Of a stretch of DNA of 64,000 bases, positions 54,201 through 60,990 are shown piece after piece. The notes under the pieces were generated by a model. It was not told the DNA's origin. It searched no databases and saw only the letters and a list, made by a program, of their open reading frames with translations. This DNA is from Patiria miniata (lineage: Eukaryota > Echinodermata > Asteroidea > Valvatida > Asterinidae). Numbering within the stretch: the first letter of the stretch is position 1; every line of letters starts with the position of its first letter. Location: NCBI RefSeq assembly GCF_015706575.1, contig NW_024037056.1, positions 4,426,109 to 4,490,108 on the forward strand. Direction: 5' to 3'. The translations under genes were made by a program, and so were the position numbers.

Positions 54201-56284
54201 CATACCGCCAGACTTTGGTTACAACCAACGGAAACCTTGCGTGTTTATCGCTCTGAACAGGGTAAGACTTACAAAAATGTTGGCCTTAAGAGAAAGAGGT
54301 TTTCAAGGCGTTTGCTTTGTCTTCAGCATTGGCTGTATCCCTGCTTAAGAATCATTTAGAAACGTTAGCATTCAACCAAAATTGAAACCCTCCAAATTTT
54401 GGCTTCCAAAGATTGGTAGTTCCCAAACCAGAATATGGACCCATATTGAACAGGCGCCCAAAATCTCCTCGTGCTGATGCCAGACATGAAGTGAATAATA
54501 TAGATACTACATGAGTTTATAGTGCATGAAGACTGTAGGCTGAAGCCACTTGTATGCCATCTTGGAAGGCCATAAGGCATACAAGTGCATATCAGTAACC
54601 TCCATATTGGGAGGTCTTAAAAATTACTTATAGTGGCTTCAGTTCTTTGTGCACAGTAATAGGCATGTGCTATCCAGTCAGTATATAATGATGGGAGGTG
54701 AAACTCCACTCTCCGCCCCATCTAGGTCTCATTTCATAGCTCTACAAACAACAGAATTCTGTCATCAATGTGTTTAGCTCCCCGAATGTTTTGGGCCATA
54801 TCTATGCCTACTAAACACCTGCCCCTTCTCCTCCAACCATAGACCATTATCATGTTGCAGCCATCTTGATTTTTTTTCCATTCAAATCAACGTAACCAAA
54901 GCGAGGCTGGAAGGAAAAATAGTCTGGTTCCTTTTTGCACACAAAAACATTATCATTCAGTAATGTTATTGGGTACAGGGAACATGACTGAAATGGTGGC
55001 AGCATGTTGAAGGTCTATTCTCTCTCATTCTAGGTTGTAGACTGGGCTCCTGAGGATTATGAGGCAGGCGAGATACCTGAGGAGGTTGCTGATTCCTACA
55101 AGCCTGGCAACATTGCCATCAAGTGTGGATCCTACGTGAGTAGCACCTCTTATAGACTCTTGAGATGTTCACCAAACCGTAGAGTAGTAGGAGCAACTCG
55201 GGTTAACCAAACAGATTTTTGTTCCAGACAGGTGAACAATAGAGGCATATAGGATTTATCCAAAAAGTAACGCACCAAATTATTATCAAAAGCTTCTTTG
55301 GATCAAACGTCCTGGTGCTAAACACCCCGTGAAATCATTCCATCTAGCTTGCTGTCATTTAGAAGAATCAATAAATGTAGGTGAACGATTTACAAAGATT
55401 AGTCAATTTGTCGCATTTTTTTTACATACTTGCGAACAGGTAGCACCACGCCTTTCCATACCAGCAAACAGGTATACACAATTGTATACCTGTTCGCTGG
55501 TGTGGAAAAAACGCAACGAATTGACTTATATATTCCACAGTTGACTTATTTCCACAGTGCTTCATAATGCATGTTGTGAAGGGCAAAAACCAATATTAAA
55601 CTCATCCTGATGCAAATTCCATCTTATGAATTGACTTATTTTTGGAGAAAAAAAAATTGACAAAAATCGTTGTGCATGGTTATTCACTGTTTTCTCGAAA
55701 GTGTGATATCCACTGAGCTTAACCTTCAACAGGTTAGGTTTTGAACACTCTTTTTTGGATTTTGAGTGGTTTTATTATTGGAAACGAGCAAAATGCATGA
55801 AAAGCAAATGATCCTATATGCCTATAAGTATTGATCTCCCGTTGCCTAGACTAAGGAGTTGTTCTGACTAACTGCAAGAGTCCATCTTTGGACAAGTTTG
55901 TCACATAGTCGCTTCTGTTTCAAACATTAATCTTCATTTGAATCTTGAGAATCATTGTGATGCTTTGATTCTCAATTGCTCTCGCAGAAAAACAAGAAGC
56001 CCGAGCAGCTCGGCCCAGACACCCGCATCTATCCCTACTACGGAATCCCCAACCACTACTTCCCCTTCCCGGGCAATACCAACGTCAGCAAACGGGCCGG
56101 CTACATCAAACCGTACATTGCTGTACGGTTTGACCTTGCGGCCCGTGAGGAAGAGATTAAGGTGCAGTGTAAGACCTACACAGGAAACATTGCTCCGCTG
56201 ACCGGCATGTATGACACCAAGTATGAGTCTGAGATTGCTTTCTCCTTTCATCTGACTAAGGAGCCGGCCCACTTGGAGCTGTAG
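36627..56284 (+). CDS. ATP1B: Alternative form: exon 1 joined to exon set b (307 aa, ends HLEL)
   Basis: Exon 1 (36627-36747) with 52744-52872, 53359-53463, 54092-54261, 55034-55135 and 55988-56284 gives 307 residues with all family features: membrane helix, six cysteines (132, 144, 155, 168, 206, 270) and glycosylation sites at 124, 134 and 241. Set b is intact and keeps every splice border, so it is unlikely to be dead. No start exon of the family form was found in the 4.5 kb between set a and set b, nor a second one in the 6 kb intron before set a. Exon 1 is therefore either shared, by skipping set a, or a diverged exon was missed. Set b differs widely from set a, so the duplication is old. 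Confidence 0.65.
37222..37293 (-). repeat. tRNA-like SINE head
   Basis: On the minus strand GCGACAGCTCAGTCGTTAGA fits an A box and GGTTGCGGGTTCGAATTTC a B box at tRNA-like spacing. A clean cloverleaf is lacking, and T-rich sequence follows, so it is read as a SINE promoter rather than a working tRNA gene. Confidence 0.5.
38640..38777. mobile_element. 138-base inverted-repeat element with TTA target duplication
   Basis: The ends AGCCCGGTTCATACTTCACG and, inverted, AGCCTGGTTCATACTTCACG are near-identical and flanked by TTA on both sides. Inner GCGAAGCGAAAT blocks are inverted too. A three-base TTA duplication is typical of PIF/Harbinger-type non-autonomous elements. Confidence 0.75.
38811..42490. 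repeat. Region rich in the palindrome ACATGT / TACATGTA
   Basis: About twenty occurrences of ACATGT, many as TACATGTAC in short runs (for example 38968, 40855, 41176, 41210, 41990 and 42318). The left half of the window shows only a few. Not a single tandem array; dispersed words. Confidence 0.6.
42705..42833 (+). CDS. ATP1B: Beta locus, exon 2a: membrane helix
   Basis: 129 bases, acceptor CTTTGCAG, donor CCAG|GTCAGT. It encodes GQIGVFYFILYIFLAAFWAL and then TVSPDHPTFDSYVNVPG. Same length and phase as exon 2b and as exon 2 of the divergent gene. Confidence 0.95.
44194..44599 (+). repeat. TGATGACTTG satellite in two blocks split by an insertion
   Basis: Blocks 44194-44343 and 44516-44599 are built of TTGTGATGACTTGTGATTG-type units like those of the 15.63 kb array. 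The intervening 170 bases contain the inverted Penelope-like terminal fragment, as if the element had inserted into the array. Confidence 0.8.
44430..44510 (-). mobile_element. Penelope-like terminal fragment, inverted: hammerhead-like core plus histone-type stem-loop
   Basis: On the minus strand CTGAAGA (44499-44493) is followed by a perfect seven-base stem CGGTCAG/CTGACCG with loop AGCATA, then GAAC where a hammerhead has GAAA. After 17 bases comes GGTTCTTTTCAGAACC (44451-44436), a perfect match to the histone mRNA stem-loop (six-base stem, TTTC loop). It mirrors the copy at 32.92 kb. The A-to-C change in the core would likely kill cleavage. Confidence 0.5.
44663..44767 (+). CDS. ATP1B: Beta locus, exon 3a
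   Basis: 105 bases, acceptor CCATCTAG, donor GACG|GTCAGT. It encodes LSIRPKFDNHVVEFNPEV and ends LKSIWD. The membrane-proximal lumenal segment, and the least conserved part between sets a and b. Confidence 0.9.
44874..44988. mobile_element. 115-base hairpin element in intron 3a/4a
   Basis: The ends AATTACAATGTAGTTGGCTG and the inverse of CAGAGCCCAGTACATGTAATT pair. The middle GTCTATGGAAATGGCTGCAG and following CCACTTC closely match the element at 53.6 kb. It starts 106 bases after the exon 3a donor. Confidence 0.65.
45369..45752 (+). mobile_element. CCAACAGAATCCAAC-type inverted-repeat element, copy 1
   Basis: Starts near AACCCTAACCCCC, contains many CCAACAG/CTGTTGG words and closes GTTGGATTCAGCAGGGCTAG. 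Longer than copies 2 and 3, with extra internal units. Lies in intron 3a/4a. Confidence 0.65.
45998..46167 (+). CDS. ATP1B: Beta locus, exon 4a: first two disulfides
   Basis: 170 bases, acceptor TACCCAG, donor AGA|GTAAGT. It carries cysteines in YVDCSNNTT, GKFCRFNRE, FGPCRPP and GSPCLLLSLNR, the family pattern; NNT/NTT are glycosylation sites. Confidence 0.95.
46319..46597 (+). mobile_element. CCAACAGAATCCAAC-type inverted-repeat element, copy 2
   Basis: About 280 bases. The outer parts CCCTACTGAATCCAACAGAG and, at the other end, CTGTTGGATTCAGCAGGG are inverted to each other. Lies in intron 4a/5a, same orientation as copy 1. Confidence 0.7.
46693..47026. mobile_element. 334-base inverted-repeat element with 11-base perfect ends
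   Basis: TTCACACTAGA (46693-46703) and TCTAGTGTGAA (47016-47026) are perfect inverted ends. The inside is full of AACCCGGGTTGA-type palindromes and CAGGGTTGAA words. No coding capacity. In intron 4a/5a. Confidence 0.75.
47272..47373 (+). CDS. ATP1B: Beta locus, exon 5a
   Basis: 34 codons, phase 0 at both ends (TGTGTAG acceptor, TAC|GTGAGT donor). It encodes VAGWVPEDYEEGAVPEEV and GNVALYCMNY with the fifth conserved cysteine. Confidence 0.95.
47917..48201 (+). CDS. ATP1B: Beta locus, exon 6a with stop; C-terminal KDEL
   Basis: 94 codons and TAA. It encodes SAGIPSKYYPFVGTTNQEKR, then IKVLCKTYVANI with the sixth cysteine, and ends STKSKDEL. The four last codons AAA GAT GAA TTG are followed directly by TAA. 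In a type II protein this tail faces the ER lumen, where KDEL receptors act. Confidence 0.95.
   Translation, partial: KNKHMYSNNTIYPSAGIPSKYYPFVGTTNQEKRAKYIQPYAAVQFDFNIEDEQIKVLCKTYVANIKPLGGLYDTDYESEVVYEFILSTKSKDEL
48216..48471. mobile_element. GGCCAAAAA-ended element right after the set-a stop codon
   Basis: The ends GGCCAAAAAAAAAAGTTCTG and, inverted, GGCCAAAAAAAAAATACTTC start 15 bases after the TAA of exon 6a, so it lies in the 3' UTR. A related copy is at 62.34-62.58 kb. It includes CCCTAATTT, GGGAAAAATGAGG and a C-run. Confidence 0.7.
49153..49158 (+). terminator. Possible polyadenylation signal for the set-a transcript
   Basis: AATAAA about 950 bases after the exon 6a stop. A transcript ending with set a needs a poly(A) site between 48.2 and 52.7 kb; this is the first canonical hexamer noticed. 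Confidence 0.3.
49849..50112 (-). mobile_element. CCAACAGAATCCAAC-type inverted-repeat element, copy 3
   Basis: Inverted relative to copies 1 and 2. On the minus strand it tracks copy 2 over most of its length, including GTACAAGGGGTTTACTGCTC and TGATATAGTTGGATCCTG. Confidence 0.7.
50618..50863 (+). repeat. Tandem duplication, about 137-base unit
   Basis: The block starting GATCCAGTTGGAACCGGCTA at 50621 recurs at 50758 with GATCCAGTCGGAACCGGCTA, followed in both by TTTTGTTCCAAATGAACCAC and a similar tail. Confidence 0.8.
52744..52872 (+). CDS. ATP1B: Beta locus, exon 2b: membrane helix
   Basis: 129 bases, acceptor TGCCCTCAG, donor CCTG|GTGAGT. It encodes AEIGLFYLIYYIFLAGFWGL and TVSPDHPSYNSYVGRPG. 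About 60% identical to exon 2a by eye, with the TVSPDHP motif unchanged. Confidence 0.95.
53085..53250 (+). repeat. Dispersed repeat ending in a 28-base perfect palindrome
   Basis: Shares AATAATAGTCTCAAGCATCC and TGAAATCATGGCATCTG with the inverted copy at 25.6 kb. It ends with CCAACGATGGTTGG (53221-53234) followed immediately by its exact reverse complement (53235-53248), then an A-rich run. It lies about 110 bases upstream of exon 3b. Confidence 0.7.
53359..53463 (+). CDS. ATP1B: Beta locus, exon 3b
   Basis: 105 bases, acceptor CTCTTAAG, donor GATT|GTAAGT. It encodes LSVTPISEDSLIKYSAAN and ends LQAIWD. Same length and phases as exon 3a. Confidence 0.9.
53600..53706. mobile_element. 107-base hairpin element in intron 3b/4b
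   Basis: CTGAATGACATGGCTACGGC at one end pairs with GCCGTAGCCAAGTCATTCAG at the other. The centre CAGCGGCTGCAGCCACTTC matches the element in intron 3a/4a. It starts 137 bases after the last base of exon 3b. Confidence 0.75.
54092..54261 (+). CDS. ATP1B: Beta locus, exon 4b: first two disulfides
   Basis: 170 bases, acceptor CTTTACAG, donor AGG|GTAAGA. Cysteines in YVDCTNETA, GSFCQFDR, GEFCIPPD and RKPCVFIALNR; glycosylation sites NQT and NET. Confidence 0.95.
55034..55135 (+). CDS. ATP1B: Beta locus, exon 5b
   Basis: 34 codons, phase 0 at both ends (CATTCTAG acceptor, TAC|GTGAGT donor). It encodes VVDWAPEDYEAGEIPEEV and GNIAIKCGSY with the fifth cysteine. Confidence 0.95.
55250..55508 (+). 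repeat. Dispersed repeat with terminal hairpin
   Basis: GTGAAATCATTCCATCT and TTGCTGTCATTT resemble the repeat at 53.1 kb. It ends in an inverted repeat (about 55453-55508): CCAGCAAACAGGTATACA faces TGTATACCTGTTCGCTGG across four bases, and the arms extend imperfectly outward. Confidence 0.65.
55988..56284 (+). CDS. ATP1B: Beta locus, exon 6b with stop; C-terminal HLEL
   Basis: 98 codons and TAG. It encodes YYGIPNHYFPFPGNTNVSKR, IKVQCKTYTGNIAPL with the sixth cysteine, and ends TKEPAHLEL. Four residues longer than exon 6a, mainly near its start. HLEL is not a recognised ER-retrieval signal. Confidence 0.95.
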   Translation, partial: KNKKPEQLGPDTRIYPYYGIPNHYFPFPGNTNVSKRAGYIKPYIAVRFDLAAREEEIKVQCKTYTGNIAPLTGMYDTKYESEIAFSFHLTKEPAHLEL

Positions 56285-56751
56285 ATGCAAGGGTGCCTTT
56301 ATAAGGAGGTGATAAGTTGGGTTGGGAGAAAATAACAAATACCATCAGGAAAATTTTGCAGATCAATTTTTCGAAGCTGCTGTGCAGAGAATATTGCTAA
56401 TTAACTTTATGTTTATGAAATTTGTAAAAATGCCAAATTCGTAGAAAAGTCATGGAATTTTGTGAGGGCCAATTTATGTTAAATTTTAAACTTTGTATAT
56501 TCATAATTTAGCATCGGAAATCTGATTTTTATAACTGACAAAATGCGACAAATTTCACCGATACTTAAGCGTTTTGATTTTATTTTTTGTTGCCCTGTGA
56601 TATCCCCATTAAGAATGTTTACAGTTGTGATCTGCATTTTGATGAACTAGGTCATGGATTTTCCTAATTTGGTCGTGGAAAAGTCATGATATTTTAGTGT
56701 CCTAAAGGTGCGTGAACCCTGAAAAAATCAGTTGGGGACCAGTGTAAGCAT

Positions 56752-57052
56752 ATATAATAATTTAATAATTGTGCTTATATAGCGCTTTCCATCGTATCAA
56801 CAATCTCAAAGCGCTTTACAATTATTACCCCGTTCATCAGGCCACGAGACCACGCGGCAGCCGATATCAGCGCACATTCGGTCCTCTACCCTCACAGGTA
56901 CCCATTTATACTCCTGGGTGGAGAGAGGCAATTGTAGTTAAGTGTCTTGCCCAAGGGCACAAACACCATGTTCCTGGCAGGGTTCAAACTCACGCACCTT
57001 CGTACAAGAGTCAAACGCCGTAACCACTGGACCATGGCGTTCTACATCGCAT
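56752..57052 (-). repeat. tRNA-derived SINE
   Basis: On the minus strand the head TGGTCCAGTGGTTACGGCG (A box) and GAGTTTGAACCCTG (B box) is tRNA-like. The body has CCCTTGGGCAAGACACTTAA and CACCCAGGAGTATAAATGGG, and the tail AAAGCGCTATATAAGC. Likely within the 3' UTR or flank of exon set b. Confidence 0.75.
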
Positions 57053-57741
57053 GACGTTTTGGCTGGTGACTGGTTTCTGCTAAGCAAATCTATTTTTGTG
57101 CTTAGCAAATGTCTTGTCTCAGCAGATCCATTACATTTCCCCTTGTAGTTGCCAGAATTAGCTTCAGTTATTCAATTTGACAAAGTATTCTTCACTGTTG
57201 TTATCGCATTCAGCACTTCCCTGGATTTTGCAAACCCAAACTCCCAACCCAAACCCACCTTGCCTTCTTTAGGACTTCACAGATGAACTTTATCCTTTAA
57301 AATTTATAATATTAGCGATTGGTGCTAGGTTTTAATAACCATAAAGTTTAATTTGACAAGTAAGATAACATAGATTTGTGTGTGTTTTTTTGGTGGAGTT
57401 TTAGTATTCATTAAGATACCAAGAGACCCTTGAAGATTTTGTTTTTCTTAATAGCATCAATTACAGTAGGAATCTATCGGAGACGCAAGTTAGGTAATCG
57501 AGTAGTTCTGATTGGTCCAAAGTTTAGAAGTTTCCATTAGCTAAAAGGGGTGGTCAATCTTCGTGATAAGTTCTTTAGTTTGTAGTTAACTAAGCCACCA
57601 TTATAAAAATTACTTCATTCAAAATGATAATGGTTGTACCATGTCGTTGGAAAGCACTTGATGTCTAGTGGTCACATCCTTTTTGAAACCATTGCTAACT
57701 ATGATTGTCATTTGTTAAAATGCCCTTGTCCATTACTGTCA

Positions 57742-57747
57742 AATAAA
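57742..57747 (+). terminator. Possible polyadenylation signal for the set-b transcript
   Basis: AATAAA about 1.46 kb after the exon 6b stop. It is the first clear canonical hexamer downstream of set b found by eye; a 3' UTR this long would contain the SINE. Confidence 0.35.
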
Positions 57748-60700
57748 GATTGAGTAAAATTCCCCTACAAGGTTATATCTGCTGAGGCTGCAGTCATTTC
57801 TCACAATCTCTGCTTGTTATTTTGTTAAGTGCCGTCATCATCATCATCAAGAAGCAACAGCATCAACCGCCGGTTCAAGTGCATGCGCACCCCCTCCCCC
57901 ACACCCTACCACCAATCCGGCCCCTACTTCCAAACGAACCCAGCTATCAATCTTATCTTTGCGCGTAGTACATAAATGAAAATTAAGTTAGCGCCGGAAA
58001 ATTTTTCGCTGTGCGGCAACCCCTGGTCCGAATTTTATGTTTTTGGTATCAAAAGATGCGCAAGACTCGAGGCTAAAAAGTCATAACAGCTCGGGTCGTG
58101 ACCATTTTTTTATTGCTATCGCGGAAAAAGTTGAGGGGGGCGGATTTCGCCCCCCCCCCCCCCCGGTCCCTTTCGGGTTAAAATGCAGTTTATTGGGTTC
58201 TAATTCTAACTCGTCTCCTGGCAACTGTTTTCCTTTTTCTAGTATTTTCTGGACATTCCCGTCGGGTATTAGTCACCTGCAGATTACCCGACCGTCCCTA
58301 TGTTCCTGCGATATCCACACACTAATGATCTCATCTACTCCGCATTACCCGCAGACGCTAAACGGGTGTTACATTATTTATTTGGACAGGTGTCAATATG
58401 AGTAATAAAAATAAAAGAAAAACATCATAAAAGGTTGGGGTTTTTGCTTCAACTGTAAATTCCGTGTAGTATTAGCGTAAGTATTTCGGAGGATTTAAAC
58501 CCTTATATTCCTTGTTGACTCCCCTTCTAGACCGACAAAAGGTCTATTGTCCGAGCTCTGTTGCGATGTTTCGTTATTAATTAGGCCTAACTTCTTCCTG
58601 TTGACAATGTTTGTCAGGAAGGAATCTGTTTGTAATTCACAATATTGTTTTATCCCAGTTTGTAATATGAACTTATTGCGGTCCGATTTTTGTTTTCTTT
58701 TAAAATATAAAATAGGTAATTAAAAAATTGAGTGCCATGTTCCGAAAGACCATATAATATACACATTGCTTCAGTATTCATATTCCTCCAAATCATCACA
58801 CACAAAAATAATTTAAAGGTATTGCATGCGAGGTCAATCTCTAGAGAAAAAAAAACAATTTCATATAGCTCTTCGCCTTCTGGGCATCATCAATTTTTAA
58901 CTGTTCTCGACTTCTTTGATCCACCGTCCGCCACAAAAGAGAAGACAACTCGATGATATGAAATAGTCACTGACTTATCGAATAGATGATGAAGTATGAC
59001 ATTGAATTTTTTTACGAATTAATTGGCAAGAAAATATTAATAACAAAATATTGATTTACGGGCGGTTTTATGAAACGAGAAATCCAATTGAGAAGTTAGC
59101 GGAAATTAATATTTTAAATATATATTCCTCAATATTTTTTTTTAATATAACACAAATCTTGCATATTGTATAATTTCTTGTTTTGCTTTTTATACAAATC
59201 GCCACAGGCCACAGAACATTTTGTTCAAACGTAACCTCCCCCCCCCGGCCCCCCTCCCTTCCACCCGAAAAAGGCATGGCCACTATCCCCCCCCCCCCCC
59301 CTTCCCCCATTTTTTTTTTTTTTTTAAAGAGGGCGGGGTTTGGGTGACATAATCTACTGCAGTACAAGGCCCTCTTTTCCAGCCTAATCAACCCTGTCTG
59401 TTTATTAAATTATTTAATGGTTCTTAACATCCGCCGACTGGCCTCCCAGGTGTACATGAATGACGTCACTCCGTTTATTTCTCTTCTTAAAGCGCGGGTT
59501 TTTGCGTTGCCATGGCGACCGGCGTCGTTCAATTATCCAATATCGTGAAATTTAACCCCGAGTCGTGGATTTGGTGGAGTAGGGGACAGGATGAAAAAAA
59601 AATCTGCCCGGTTTTGTAAAAAATGTAATTTCTAGAAAAAAAGGACTGGTTTGTTGATTTATTGCTTATCATCAGCAGACAAAGGTTTGACATCATCAGA
59701 ATTACAGTCCGAATGTGGCAATAAATTATTGTGTGAAAAAAAATCCACGAAATTACCAGAGTTGAGCATTTTGCTTGATGTGCGGTTGCAGACGCGCCGA
59801 GTGAACGTGTTGGAAATTAATGTAACAATATGCTGTAGTGTATGATAATGATTTTTAAAAAAGTAAGAAAAGGGAAGGAAATAAAGAATTTTACAAAATA
59901 TCTGTCAATAATGGTCCAGGATTTTAATAACAGAATCGATTTACTTCATTTTAGGCGAAGGTTCGACATCGACAACCACTAGAATAATTCCACCATGGTA
60001 TGAGCACACACAAAATGAATACAATTTAATTTTGTTAACACTGTTGAACAGCTAGCCGGGCACGCATGTTATTTTTATTTTCCACAAATGACCTGCAAAA
60101 TTAATCCCTTCAAATTAATGACATCCATCGAGAAACTGGTCTGAGTGGTCCATCTCTTTCCAACACTATGCTCGACAGGGACTTGGGCCCAACTCATCAA
60201 GTCATCATGAAATGAATGGATGAAGAAGAAGAAGAACAAATTAATGACCCACGTATTGCCAGTCCCGGATTGTGAGTCATTTAATGAACTTAGAGGGGGA
60301 AAAACGACGAAAGGCCTAATTGTTATTCCTGGAAAAAAAATAATAAAAGGATGTCTAATTATGTTGTTCAAGGCCGGTGTGGGTTTCTTGTTAACATAAA
60401 GACCCAAAATGATTGATTATAATTTTTACTCGCCCCTACTCGGATGAAATTCAACCTCAGCTCCCAAAATTATCTCAATAAATAAATATTTAGTTTGTCC
60501 ATCAATGAAACTAGCTACCGAATTGTACCGTTTGATAGTAACTCAGTAAAACTTTCAAGTGAAAAAGAGGAGGTCAAAATCTTCGGGGAAAAAAATAGAG
60601 GAACGAACAGGATTGGATGAATTTTAGAGTGGACACGTGGTGGGCGAAGGAAAGCACGCCCCCATACGGGTACGCGCGTGTGCCAAATTTCTGCTAAAAT

Positions 60701-60816
60701 TAAAACGTCGAGCACATGGTGAACACACACATAGTGCAACCTACGTGCATTCAACATAGCATCGCATGCACTACACGTCAAAATACGTACGGTACGAAGC
60801 GTATACTGCGATAATC
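57748..60816. other. Intergenic stretch without a recognised gene
   Basis: Contains C runs (58.15, 59.24 and 59.29 kb) and AT-rich sequence. No exon with domain support was seen on either strand. The 3' part (60.6-60.8 kb) should contain the promoter of the candidate gene starting at 60817. Confidence 0.45.
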
Positions 60817-60990
60817 ATGGCGTCTTTGGACACGACGGGCCCGGTGTCTCCCTCCGTTTCGCCCGGGCGCAGGACCAAAACCACGGTGAAGAGCACTTCT
60901 TTGGAAGATTCCAGCGACAGTGAAGGAGAGATCGAGCCATCCAAGGCTTTCCACAGGCGGGTGTCCACTTCCAAGCAGATAAAACACAAG
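60817..60990 (+). CDS. Candidate first coding exon of an unrecognised gene
   Basis: 58 codons from ATG (context AATCATGG) to a donor AAG|GTAAAA, phase 0. It begins MASLDTTGPVSPSVSPGR, has an acidic serine cluster SLEDSSDSEGEIE, and ends in a basic stretch FHRRVSTSKQIKHK. GC-rich codon use stands out from the flanks. The composition suggests an intracellular, possibly nuclear, disordered N-terminus. I do not recognise the family, and later exons should lie right of 61 kb or beyond the window. The frame upstream is open to 60766, but the earlier ATG has a poorer context. Confidence 0.5.

Noticed and set aside
53785..54348. 187-codon frame read as a separate gene
   Set aside because: Only 54092-54261 (exon 4b) shows family residues and is bounded by AG and GT; the upstream part is intron.
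55952..56338. 128-codon minus-strand frame over exon 6b
   Set aside because: Antisense shadow of a clear coding exon; no features of its own.
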